Below, in pieces: positions 36,700 through 44,942 of a stretch of DNA of 64,000 nucleotides. Below the pieces are notes generated by a model, which did no database searches, was not told the origin of the DNA, and saw only the letters and a list, made by a program, of their open reading frames with translations. The stretch is from Candidatus Gastranaerophilales bacterium. Lineage in GTDB: Bacteria; Cyanobacteriota; Vampirovibrionia; Gastranaerophilales; Gastranaerophilaceae. Every line of letters starts with the position of its first letter. Position 1 is the first letter of the stretch. The stretch is taken from positions 62,001 to 126,000 of the forward strand of contig CALVBO010000004.1 of assembly GCA_944325835.1 (NCBI GenBank). The letters are read 5' to 3'. The translations under genes and the position numbers were made by a program.

Positions 36700-38067
36700 T
36701 TAGGAACTGTGTGAAATTAGGAAGGCTGAAACCAGTCCGAAATAGATAGCCAGCCCTATGACGTCAATGGTTGTTGCGATTATCGGGCCTGACGCGATTG
36801 CGGGATCGACATTCATAGATTTTAGAGCAAACGGCGTAAACGTACCGATTACAGTTGCCATTGTCATGTTTATAATCATTGCAATACCAACTATAATACC
36901 AAGTTCAATATTATGTTGCCACCCCCAGGTGGTTAGGGTTACGAGGAGTCCGAAGATTGTACCAATCATCAGCCCGATGCCCATTTCCCTGAAAATATGG
37001 AACAGGGCAGAATTAAGCGTAACCTGTCCTGTTGAAAGACCGCGAACCATAAGAGTAATACTTTGTGTGCCGATATTTCCGCCCAGACCTGCCAGAAGCG
37101 GCATGAATATCGCAATAATCGGCAGCGCCGTTAATGTCGCATTGAAATGGTTGGCAACGTTAACCGCAAGAAACTCCCCGATAAGTGTGATAAATAACCA
37201 TGGAAGTCTTGCAATTATTGCGTTCAAAACATTGCCGGATAAAATTTGATCTTCGTCAACTATTTCTGTCGAAATACCTGAGGACTGGTAGATTTCTTCT
37301 GTTGTTTCTTCTTCAAATAAATCGTGGACATCATCCCACGTAACCATACCTTTTAACCTGTTATACAAATCCACGACCGGAAGTGCGTTGTACTGGTATT
37401 TTAGAAACTCATCAACAATAAAATCGCTGTAATCATCAACGTGAAGTTTGACAATATCACGTATCATAATTTCTTTTACCGGCTGGTTTGCAGGGGAGGT
37501 GAGGAGTTTTCTCAAGGAAATAACTCCTAAAAGGTGGTTTTGTTTATCAACAACATATATATAATATAGTTCAAAATTATCTTTTTCCGCTTTGCTTCTG
37601 ATAGTGTTAAGTACGTCCTGAACGGTCATATCAACCGTTACGGTCAGGACAACGGGGTTCATAATCCCGCCTGCGGTATCTTCGTTGTAGGTTAAAAGTT
37701 CCCTGACTTCTTCGGAGAATTTATGCGGAAGCTTGTCAAGATATGTTTCACTCTCGTCCTCTTCCATGTCGCCTAAAACGTCAGCAGCAGCATCGTGAGG
37801 AAGTTTTGTGATGATTTTTGAGGCAAGTTCTTCATCAAGTTCTCCAAGAAGTTCGACTTGAAGCTGCGGTGATAAATACTCCATTAAATCAGCCGCTTTT
37901 TCAATATTAAGCAGCTTAAAGCACTCAAGCCGTTCTTCGGGCTTTAATTGTGCAAAAATATCCGCCAAATCCGCTTCGTGGTAGCTGTCAAGTTCTTCCT
38001 GAAGCCTTTCTACGGATTCATCAGCCATTATTTCACGTAATCTGTCGATAATATTTGCCGTGTTCAT
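36700..38067 (-). CDS. mgtE: Magnesium transporter MgtE
   Basis: It has an N-terminal MgtE_N superhelical domain (residues 1-125), two CBS domains (about 130-250, with IMNPVVLTVTVDMTVQDVLN and GVISLRKLL), the plug helix and five membrane helices with the family motif PLLAGLGGNIGTQSITLMVR near 325-345. MgtE is a Mg2+-gated channel. The start at 38067 is preferred; TATAAT lies nine bases before it, with no ribosome site. The length of 455 is normal. Confidence 0.94.
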   Translation of the reverse strand: MNTANIIDRLREIMADESVERLQEELDSYHEADLADIFAQLKPEERLECFKLLNIEKAADLMEYLSPQLQVELLGELDEELASKIITKLPHDAAADVLGDMEEDESETYLDKLPHKFSEEVRELLTYNEDTAGGIMNPVVLTVTVDMTVQDVLNTIRSKAEKDNFELYYIYVVDKQNHLLGVISLRKLLTSPANQPVKEIMIRDIVKLHVDDYSDFIVDEFLKYQYNALPVVDLYNRLKGMVTWDDVHDLFEEETTEEIYQSSGISTEIVDEDQILSGNVLNAIIARLPWLFITLIGEFLAVNVANHFNATLTALPIIAIFMPLLAGLGGNIGTQSITLMVRGLSTGQVTLNSALFHIFREMGIGLMIGTIFGLLVTLTTWGWQHNIELGIIVGIAMIINMTMATVIGTFTPFALKSMNVDPAIASGPIIATTIDVIGLAIYFGLVSAFLISHSS

Positions 38068-38111
38068 CACAATAAAATTATAAAACAAAAAGGTAATAAG
38101 GCAATATTAGC

Positions 38112-38735
38112 CTAAGCTTTTACATCAACAGATTTTGGTTGCGCAGCTTTCTCGTCAGCCTCTTTTTCAAACCCGAAGAATTTTAAGGCAGGGTGGACAA
38201 TCAGGTGGCTGACCTGAGGCGCAAAAATTGCTAAACCTAGTACAGAACCTACAATGTTTCCAAATTCTATCGCGCCTTTGACTATATTATATTTTTCCGG
38301 TTTGTCATTATTCTTTAAGTCATTTTGAATTTTTTCAGAAAACATATTTTTATATTTATCTTTTCCGAGCGTTGCAGTTCTGTCGTTTTTGGACATAGAA
38401 GCGAGTTTTCTGTATTTCAGGTAGTGATTTGCACTGCTGAAGTTTTGGAAGGCTTTTTCATCTTTCAATAAGTTATTTTTAGCGAGTTTAAACGCACCGT
38501 TTTTAAAGATAGGAATTACGATTGCCATATAAGTAGCAAGGCATGTTGCCTGATAGAGAAATTCTTTCATTGCCGCATAGCGTTTTGTCTGGCGGTCGAT
38601 GTCGTTATCCACCAGAATAAACGCAGGTCTGCCAAGAGCTTTCATCCCTGTTTCAAGAGAAACGGAAGCGGTCGTACTCTGAGAAATTGAAGATAAAGTA
38701 GAGCTTGTCAGAAAGTTTGTAATTCCGCTTACCAT
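38112..38735 (-). CDS. Lineage-type membrane protein, paralog of next gene
   Basis: The 207-residue protein has membrane segments near 65-85 and 165-185. It shares with its upstream neighbour the block KALGRPAFILVDNDIDRQTK followed by RYAAMKEFL. It overlaps the neighbour by 7 bp, so both are co-translated. The Ala/Lys-rich tail (EKEADEKAAQPKSVDVKA) is soluble. The function is unknown. Confidence 0.68.
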   Translation of the reverse strand: MVSGITNFLTSSTLSSISQSTTASVSLETGMKALGRPAFILVDNDIDRQTKRYAAMKEFLYQATCLATYMAIVIPIFKNGAFKLAKNNLLKDEKAFQNFSSANHYLKYRKLASMSKNDRTATLGKDKYKNMFSEKIQNDLKNNDKPEKYNIVKGAIEFGNIVGSVLGLAIFAPQVSHLIVHPALKFFGFEKEADEKAAQPKSVDVKA

Positions 38736-39298
38736 GGTGCACCTACTTTCATTCCGGCCGGTTTCGCAGCTATATAATTAGATATACTTATTGTTTGTAA
38801 AGGACGGGTAAATTCCTGAGGTTTTTGCATTGCAACAGGATTTACATTTTCTAAAACTTCGTTTTCTTTTATATCAAGTTTATGCTCTTCTTGCGGAGCT
38901 TCTTTCTTTTTATTTTTGTCACCCTGAATCATACCCATAAACGGTTTTATCGCTATGGATGCAAGTGCCGGAATTACAAATAATGCTGCCGCGCAAACCC
39001 CGAGAAACATAAAGTTATGACCTGCAAGTGCCTGTTTTTCCGGTGAAACTTTCATTTGTTTTGCAATTTTTGCCGCAAGTTCTCCGCAGCCCCAGTATGC
39101 AGGAATTGCAACAACCTCGGTTAAACCCTCTCTGAGCGCGGTATATTTTTTTGTTTCGGGATCTTCATGCTTATCCATCATTGTAAATGTCGGACGCGCA
39201 ATACCCTTTACCGTCGCAATAGCCATGACTGCGTACGTCGGCTTATTGTTCTCGCCCAGTTTTATGCATATATTTCTAAACTTATTTGCTAATCCCAT
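38729..39298 (-). CDS. Lineage-type membrane protein, paralog of 38112-38735
   Basis: The 189-residue protein carries VKGIARPTFTMMDKHEDPET followed by KKYTALREGL, aligned with the matching block of the downstream gene. Membrane segments lie near 60-78 and 95-115 (FMFLGVCAAALFVIPALAS). The start at 39298 (MGLANKF) is chosen over 39319, though neither has a strong ribosome site. Tandem duplication is evident; the role is unknown. Confidence 0.66.
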   Translation of the reverse strand: MGLANKFRNICIKLGENNKPTYAVMAIATVKGIARPTFTMMDKHEDPETKKYTALREGLTEVVAIPAYWGCGELAAKIAKQMKVSPEKQALAGHNFMFLGVCAAALFVIPALASIAIKPFMGMIQGDKNKKKEAPQEEHKLDIKENEVLENVNPVAMQKPQEFTRPLQTISISNYIAAKPAGMKVGAPW

Positions 39299-39409
39299 AC
39301 TCACTTTAAAACCGAACATGAAAAAATTTGCTAGTGTCTTTAAATTATGTTACAATAAAAATGAACTTTTTCAATTTTCTTTCGTTATATTAGTGAAAGG
39401 TCAAAAAAG

Positions 39410-39754
39410 ATGAAAGATAAATGTCAAAAATATGAAGGTTTATTCGTTTTTTCGGATGAAGCAACGCTTGAAGCTCACATAAAAGAGTGTCCGGACTGCC
39501 GCGCTGAACATGAAAAAATGTCTAAAGTTTCAGAACTTTTGCAAGAGGTAAAACCGTATTATATTGCACAGCGCAAGAAAAAGGCACAAATGAAGATTGC
39601 CTGTGCGATATCATTTATGTTTCTTTCGGGCACTGTTCTGGGTTTAGTTAATCTGAATCCGGATATATCCGACACGCTCCGCTATGGTACCGTTCTGGAA
39701 GCGCAGGATTACGGGTTCCCGGTAGACGATTACGGATTTTTATTGGTTGAATGA
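39410..39754 (+). CDS. Zinc-finger anti-sigma factor
   Basis: The 114 residues carry the ZAS motif H23-x3-C27-x2-C30 (HIKECPDC), with Cys5 as likely fourth ligand, then a membrane helix near 62-80 (IACAISFMFLSGTVLGLV) and a short periplasmic tail. This plan fits an inner-membrane anti-sigma factor holding the ECF sigma encoded next. Stop and start overlap (ATGA), so synthesis is coupled. The usual order is sigma before anti-sigma; here it is reversed. Confidence 0.82.
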   Translation: MKDKCQKYEGLFVFSDEATLEAHIKECPDCRAEHEKMSKVSELLQEVKPYYIAQRKKKAQMKIACAISFMFLSGTVLGLVNLNPDISDTLRYGTVLEAQDYGFPVDDYGFLLVE

Positions 39755-40254
39755 TGGATTTTAACAAGTTAGTCAGAGAAAATAAGAAAAATATCCAAAA
39801 TATTATCCGCCTTGTAACAAAGGAGAATAACGAGGATCTGGAACAGGAAGTTTACATCCGCGTGCTTAAAAATGCTGATAAGTACAAGGAACAGGGAACT
39901 TTCAAAAGCTGGGTTTCGACTATTGCAAAGAATATTTCCAAAGACTATCTGAAATCCGCCTCTTACAAGGCCCGTGAAAATTCTACCTCTGAAGACGAGG
40001 ACTGGGTTCAAATCGCAGACAAGAAGGTTACGCCGGAATTGCGATTGATTAAAAACGAAAGACAACAAATAATAATTGACGCGGTTAATTCACTGAAACC
40101 GAAATTTAAAGAGGTTGTCCTTATGTGTGAAATCTACGGTTACTCCTACGAGGACTGCGCGAAAAAGCTTAACTGTCCGCTCGGAACCGTTAAATCCAGA
40201 CTTTATAACGCAAAAAAAGAACTTTCAATACTTCTTGCCGACCTGATAGAATAA
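39751..40254 (+). CDS. ECF-type RNA polymerase sigma factor
   Basis: The 167-residue protein has sigma region 2 (NEDLEQEVYIRVLKNADKYK, then FKSWVSTIAKNISKDYLK) and region 4 (LKPKFKEVVLMCEIYGYSYE, then DCAKKLNCPLGTVKSRLYNA). It should direct transcription when released by the anti-sigma factor at 39410. The start is 39751 or 39754 (two adjacent ATG). It is followed at 15 bp by a Spy-like periplasmic protein, so the operon is probably an envelope or metal stress unit. Confidence 0.92.
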   Translation: MMDFNKLVRENKKNIQNIIRLVTKENNEDLEQEVYIRVLKNADKYKEQGTFKSWVSTIAKNISKDYLKSASYKARENSTSEDEDWVQIADKKVTPELRLIKNERQQIIIDAVNSLKPKFKEVVLMCEIYGYSYEDCAKKLNCPLGTVKSRLYNAKKELSILLADLIE

Positions 40255-40269
40255 GAAAGGAATGTGACT

Positions 40270-40830
40270 ATGAATAAAAGTTTAAAAATTATGGCTATAG
40301 CAGGAGCTTTACTGACATTGACAGCGTTTAATGCAAATGTTTGTCAGGCAGAACCGGATTTTAATAAACCAATGCCGGAAGAACAACAAATGGACGGAAA
40401 ATTCCCGCCGCCTCCGCCAGCAGATTCAACTGTAAAAAAACACAGACCACCTTCACCGGAAGCCTTTGAAAATCGTCTGGGGCTGACGGATGAACAAAAA
40501 GAACTTGCAAAAGCGCAGCGTGAAGCCAGCATTGAAAAAATTAAACCGATAATTGAGCAGATAAAAAATAAAAAAGCTGAGATTGAAATGATTAAATTGT
40601 CAAAAATGACTCAGCAAGCTATTGATGAACGGGTCGCACAGCTTGAAAGCGAGATTAAAACACTCAGAAAACAGGCTCACGAAATCCGCAAAGAAAATAT
40701 GAAAGCTTTTGAATCAATCCTGACTGATGCTCAGAAAAAAGAACTTCACAAGATGAAAGCGGAAGGCCGCAAGAAATTTGAGAAAATGAAAAAAGAACGC
40801 CAAAAGGCACAACAAAGAGTTGAAAAATAA
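40270..40830 (+). CDS. Periplasmic Spy/CpxP/ZraP-like LTxxQ protein
   Basis: A signal peptide (residues 1-28, ending CQA) is followed by a Pro-rich segment (KFPPPPPADSTVKKHRPPSP) and a long helical domain with two LTxxQ-type motifs (GLTDEQKE and ILTDAQKKEL). Such proteins are periplasmic chaperones or sensors; CnrX, which controls an ECF/anti-sigma pair in metal resistance, belongs to the same fold. The position after anti-sigma and ECF genes suggests a sensor for that pair. AAGAAAGGA supports the ATG at 40270 rather than GTG 40264. Confidence 0.85.
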   Translation: MNKSLKIMAIAGALLTLTAFNANVCQAEPDFNKPMPEEQQMDGKFPPPPPADSTVKKHRPPSPEAFENRLGLTDEQKELAKAQREASIEKIKPIIEQIKNKKAEIEMIKLSKMTQQAIDERVAQLESEIKTLRKQAHEIRKENMKAFESILTDAQKKELHKMKAEGRKKFEKMKKERQKAQQRVEK

Positions 40831-40833
40831 AAT

Positions 40834-40862
40834 AAAGCCCCCGTCAAAAAAACGGGGGCTTT
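40834..40862 (+). terminator. Terminator of the anti-sigma/ECF/Spy operon
   Basis: AAAGCCCCCGT and ACGGGGGCTTT enclose an A-rich loop. The T-rich end overlaps the -35 box of prepilin copy 2. Confidence 0.88.
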
Positions 40863-40888
40863 ACTTTTTAGGGAAAATGGTACATAAT
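40860..40888 (+). promoter_or_regulatory. Promoter of prepilin copy 2
   Basis: TTTACT (a degenerate form of TTGACT), a 17-bp spacer, CATAAT at 40883-40888, aligned exactly with the other three copies. Confidence 0.65.
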
Positions 40889-40890
40889 GA

Positions 40891-41000
40891 AGAAGGCAAT
40901 AAGGCAATAAGAGAATAAGGCAATAAGTCGTAATGACCGAATAGAAGAAAAAAAGAATAGTCCTATTGCCGTAATGCCCTATTGACCTATTGCCTTATGA
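40891..41000 (+). repeat. Octamer repeats and inverted repeat in 5' leader of prepilin copy 2
   Basis: AAGGCAAT occurs three times with an AAGAGAAT variant in an 8-bp register (about 40893-40926). The complementary forms CCTATTGCC and CCTATTGCCTTAT lie near 40970-41000. ATAAGGCAATA and TATTGCCTTAT can pair into a long leader hairpin. Confidence 0.6.
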
Positions 41001-41020
41001 CAAAAAGAAAGGATAGAAAG

Positions 41021-42260
41021 ATGAAAAAACGAAATGTAAGCATTTTATCAGGGGGGGGGGGGGCCTCTCTTAACAGACACTATTGAACAGTTGAAAGCCT
41101 TTAATTGTCATCCTGAACTTGATTCAGGATCTATCCAGCGATGCGAGCTACCGGTGTCGTTAGACAGATCCCGAAATAAATTCGGGATGACATTAAAGGA
41201 TATGCCGTCATTGCGTGTCGGTTTTACTATGGCTGCCCGGCTGAGCCGGTGCCATAATGGGCTGGTCGGCTTGCGGTCAGCGTTTACCATGGCTGAAATA
41301 TTGCTTTCCCTGACGATAATCGGAGTGGTGGCGGCGATAACGCTTCCGTCACTCACGGGCAACATCAACGAACGCACCTGGAACACGCAAAGAAAAGCGC
41401 TTTATGCAAGATTTTCTCAAGCAATAGCACTTATGCCTTCTCTGAACGGCTATGGCACATTGAGAGAAGAAACCGACAGCGCCGGTTCGACTTCAATAGA
41501 GGACACGGCGGCGGAAACTTTTGTCACAAGCGGGCTTTCAAAAGTCTTAAAAATTAATAACATCTGTGACCATGAACATTTTCCGGACTGTGGTATTCCT
41601 GATAAGGTTGTTACGTTAAAAGGTGATACTTTAAGTAATTTTACAACAAGTTATAATACTCTGGTTAAATTTAATAATATGTTTAATGGTTCTTATAGTT
41701 TTACTGATGGGGGCGGATGTATTTCAACGTATTCTCAAATGGATACGAAGGCGGCAGCTTTTGAAACCGCAAATGGTGAAAGTCTTGTCACGTATTATAA
41801 TCCAAATTGTACAGTAGATATGGGTGAATACGATTACTATCTCCAACCAAAGGTTTGTGCCAATTTCGTTTATGACTTGAATGGTTCGAAAGGACCTAAT
41901 ACGGTCGGTAAGGATATTGGTTTCTTGACGGTATTTTATCCGTCTGATTCACTTGTAGTTGCTCCAAATCCTGTTGTTGGTGCTTTCGGAAGCGGGCTGC
42001 CTTATGATGAATCGGTACAAAAATGCAGAAGTTATGATGATAGCAGGCTTCCCAATATTAACGAGATGGGTTCAATGTTTGTTAACAGGAGTTTGCTTTA
42101 CGGTAATGAACGTACAGGTTCGTACTGGTCAACAAGCCGTGGGGTTACAAATGGCTCAACAGGTATTTATTACTTGAATTTTAACACCGGAGTGATAAGA
42201 CTTAATAAATCTCCAGCCACTACAACCTCCAATTTATACTGGTGTGTTAAACGCAACTAA
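41021..42260 (+). CDS. Phase-variable prepilin-like protein, copy 2 (frame broken at G tract)
   Basis: The start follows AAGAAAGGATAGAAAG and encodes MKKRNVSILS, then 13 G (41051-41063). As assembled the frame stops eight codons past the tract; with 12 G it continues to 42260. The leader then holds a palindromic repeat and CCGGCTGAGCCGG. The body starts SAFTMAEILLSLTIIGVVAA, with SLTGNINERTWNTQRKALYA as in the other copies, then a divergent C-terminal domain (DSRLPNINEMGSMFVNRSLL, YWSTSRG, LYWCVKRN) of DUF1566/Lcl_C-like pattern. Mature protein is about 315 residues. Confidence 0.8.
41051..41063 (+). repeat. Poly-G tract, 13 G, prepilin copy 2
   Basis: Starts on a codon boundary after ten codons. 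Removing one G restores the full prepilin frame. Confidence 0.9.
41106..41192 (+). repeat. Palindromic element inserted in-frame in prepilin leader
   Basis: An 87-bp segment has imperfect 30-bp terminal inverted repeats beginning TGTCATCC and ending GGATGACA. Each arm is itself a hairpin (CCTGAA/TTCAGG and CCCGAA/TTCGGG). The type resembles palindromic elements known to insert in coding regions, such as those of Rickettsia. It is open in the prepilin frame. Confidence 0.7.
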
Positions 42261-42280
42261 AACTACTGCTATCAGTGGCT

Positions 42281-42316
42281 TAAGGGGTATTGCATTTGCA
42301 ATACCCTTAAAATTTT
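42281..42316 (+). terminator. Terminator of prepilin copy 2
   Basis: GGGTATTGC-ATTT-GCAATACCC with a TTTTTT tail. Confidence 0.8.
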
Positions 42317-42410
42317 TTAACATTACATTTAACCTTTCTTGCAATTCTGTTATTTTGGTCGTAATATTTTTGAACAAGTGTGTATAAGACAATTAAGATT
42401 GGATTATGTT

Positions 42411-43286
42411 ATGGCGCTTAATTTTCAAGAACTAGTTTTTAATTTACAAAAGTTTTGGTCTGATCAGGGCTGTATTATTCAGCAGCCTTATGATATAGAA
42501 AAAGGGGCTTCTACCATGAATCCCGCTACATTTTTGCGTTCTTTAGGGCCTGAACCCTGGAACACAGCAATGATTGAACCTTGCAGAAGACCTACTGATG
42601 CAAGATATGGCGAAAACCCAAACCGTTTGGGGCATTATTTTCAATTCCAGGTAATCCTGAAACCTTCTCCGGACGATGCGCAGGAGCTTTACTTGAAGAG
42701 TCTTGAGGCAATGGGAATTGACCTTTCAAAACACGATGTTCGTTTTGTCGAAGACAACTGGGAATCACCTACTCTCGGTGCGGCCGGCGTCGGCTGGGAA
42801 GTCTGGCTTGACGGAATGGAAGTTACACAATTCACATACTTCCAACAGGTCGGCGGAATAGAAGTAAAACCGGTTGCTTTAGAACTTACCTACGGTTTGG
42901 AACGTATCGCTATGTATTTGCAGAATAAGTCTTCTGTTTTTGATATACAGTGGAACGACAAGTTGAAATACGGTGAAATCTATTTGCAAAACGAAATTGA
43001 ACAGTCTAAATACAACTTTGAGGTTTCGGATGCAAAAGCACTGTTCACGATGTTTGACCTTTATCAAAAAGAGGTTGATAATTGTGTTAGCGCAAAGCTT
43101 GTTTTACCGGCTTATGATTATGTGTTGAAATGTTCTCATACTTTTAACCTGCTTGATGCAAGAGGGGTTATAAGTAAGGATGAACGTATCAATTTCATTA
43201 ACCGTGTCAGAACAATGGCTTCTGCTGTAGCGCAATTGTATGTAGCACAAAGAGAAGAACTCGGTTTCCCTCTTTGTAAAGTGTAA
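42411..43286 (+). CDS. glyQ: Glycyl-tRNA synthetase alpha subunit
   Basis: The 291-residue protein has class II motifs of the alpha2beta2 bacterial type: [59 protein letters not shown] and [20 protein letters not shown]. It charges tRNA-Gly together with GlyS, which is not adjacent. The start at 42411 (MALNFQELV) is chosen because GlyQ proteins begin here; no clear ribosome site precedes it. Confidence 0.96.
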   Translation: MALNFQELVFNLQKFWSDQGCIIQQPYDIEKGASTMNPATFLRSLGPEPWNTAMIEPCRRPTDARYGENPNRLGHYFQFQVILKPSPDDAQELYLKSLEAMGIDLSKHDVRFVEDNWESPTLGAAGVGWEVWLDGMEVTQFTYFQQVGGIEVKPVALELTYGLERIAMYLQNKSSVFDIQWNDKLKYGEIYLQNEIEQSKYNFEVSDAKALFTMFDLYQKEVDNCVSAKLVLPAYDYVLKCSHTFNLLDARGVISKDERINFINRVRTMASAVAQLYVAQREELGFPLCKV

Positions 43287-43336
43287 ATGGAGAGGTACTT
43301 GTTACTTCTTTGATAGTAAAGTGTAAAGGAAATTAG

Positions 43337-44941
43337 ATGGCTGAAAAATTTAACAGAGCAACGTTCACCAGAAACTTTTTGAAAAAGATTACAAGAATTA
43401 AAGCACCTGATGAAATGCTTGAACAAGCATCAGAAGGCAGCTTAGAAAAAACCTTAGGGGTTTGGGATTTAATTATTCTCGGTATTGGTGCAATTATCGG
43501 ATCGGGAATTTTTGCGGTTGTAGGCGTTGCTGCTGCGGGAAGCCCTGACGGCGGAGTCGGTGCGGGGCCTGCGTTGATTGTTTCTATGATTATCGCAGCG
43601 ATTGCGTGTGTTTTTTCAGCACTTTGTTATTGTGAATTTGCAACAATGATTCCGGTTGCGGGCGGTGCTTATATTTATACGTTTGCAACTCTTGGTGAAT
43701 TTGCAGCATGGATGGTCGGCTGGGTTTTGATGCTGGAATACGCTGTAGGGTTTATTGCCTGTGCGTGTGCGTGGTCTAACCACTTTGTTCAATTCCTTTC
43801 CGGATTTTCTCATGTACTGCCTTCCTGGCTTGCTAATCCGCCGGTTTGGCTGATGAATAATACGAGTTCTGCCCTAAAAATTTGTAAAGATGCGGGAGTT
43901 ACTGACGTTACAACGGTTATTCCGCATATTGCAGGTATACCGATTTGTATAAATGTTCCGGCTATTTTGATGATAGTTTTAACCGCGGCAATATTGATTA
44001 AGGGTACTAAAGATTCTGCTAAAATGGCAGGGATTATGGTAGTTATAAAACTCGCTGTAATTGCCCTCTTCGTTTTGGGCGGAGCATTTTATGTGAAACC
44101 TGAAAACTGGACACCTTTTGCTCCTAACGGGTTTGAAGGTATTTTTGCGGGTGCGTTTTTAATCTTCTTTGCCTATATTGGTTTTGATGCTGTTGCAACA
44201 GCAGCAGAAGAATGTAAAAATCCTCAAAGAGATTTGCCGATTGGTATTATCGGTTCATTGTTGCTGACGACAATTGTTTACGTGCTTGTAGCTTTAGTTT
44301 TAACCGGTATGCAGCCGACAAGCGGCGTAACTATTCCGACAGACTTCCTGAAAGCTCCTATGGCATACGCAATGGGTGCGGCCGGTAAAAACTTCTTTGC
44401 AGGATTGATTTCTGCGGGTTCTCTTGCGGGCTTAACTTCTGTGTTGCTGGTTATGATGATGGCTGCTATCAGAACTTTATACGCAATGAGTCGTGATAAC
44501 TTTATCTCTAAGAGATTTCAAAAGTTACACCCTGTATTTAAAACTCCGCATATTTTGACATGGACAGTTTGTGCATTGTCAATTATAGGTGTTTTATTGC
44601 TTGATTTGAATGTTGCGGCTGAACTTTCCAACTTCGGTACCTTCGCTTCCTTCATTGTTGTTTGTATCGCGGTATTGATTTTGAGAAAAACCGAACCGGA
44701 TCGCGAAAGACCATTTAAAGTTCCGTTCTCTCCGTTGTTCCCGATTCTGGGTATACTTTGCTGCGGCGGTTTGATGATTTATAAAATGCAGTTTGCATCA
44801 AGTTCAGGCTTGTTGTTCCCGCTCTGGCTTGGTATTGGTGCATTGATTTACCTCTATTACGGATTCGTTAAAAACCGTAATTACGAAAATGAAGTACACA
44901 ACGAAAAAGTAGCACTTAAAAAGCAGGAAATAACTAAATAA
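43337..44941 (+). CDS. APC-family amino acid permease, paralog 1
   Basis: About 12-14 membrane helices are predicted in 534 residues. DLIILGIGAIIGSGIFAVVG near 50-69 is the substrate/sodium-site helix 1 of APC transporters, FFAYIGFDAVATAAEECKNP matches the CAT subgroup helix 6, and the sequence ends with a cytoplasmic Lys-rich tail. It probably imports cationic or neutral amino acids. AAAGGAAATTAG precedes the ATG. It is duplicated immediately downstream. Confidence 0.9.
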   Translation: MAEKFNRATFTRNFLKKITRIKAPDEMLEQASEGSLEKTLGVWDLIILGIGAIIGSGIFAVVGVAAAGSPDGGVGAGPALIVSMIIAAIACVFSALCYCEFATMIPVAGGAYIYTFATLGEFAAWMVGWVLMLEYAVGFIACACAWSNHFVQFLSGFSHVLPSWLANPPVWLMNNTSSALKICKDAGVTDVTTVIPHIAGIPICINVPAILMIVLTAAILIKGTKDSAKMAGIMVVIKLAVIALFVLGGAFYVKPENWTPFAPNGFEGIFAGAFLIFFAYIGFDAVATAAEECKNPQRDLPIGIIGSLLLTTIVYVLVALVLTGMQPTSGVTIPTDFLKAPMAYAMGAAGKNFFAGLISAGSLAGLTSVLLVMMMAAIRTLYAMSRDNFISKRFQKLHPVFKTPHILTWTVCALSIIGVLLLDLNVAAELSNFGTFASFIVVCIAVLILRKTEPDRERPFKVPFSPLFPILGILCCGGLMIYKMQFASSSGLLFPLWLGIGALIYLYYGFVKNRNYENEVHNEKVALKKQEITK

Positions 44942-44942
44942 A

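Noticed and set aside
36758-37249. 163-aa plus-strand ORF inside mgtE
   Set aside because: Antisense shadow of MgtE membrane segments; hydrophobicity is a mirror effect.
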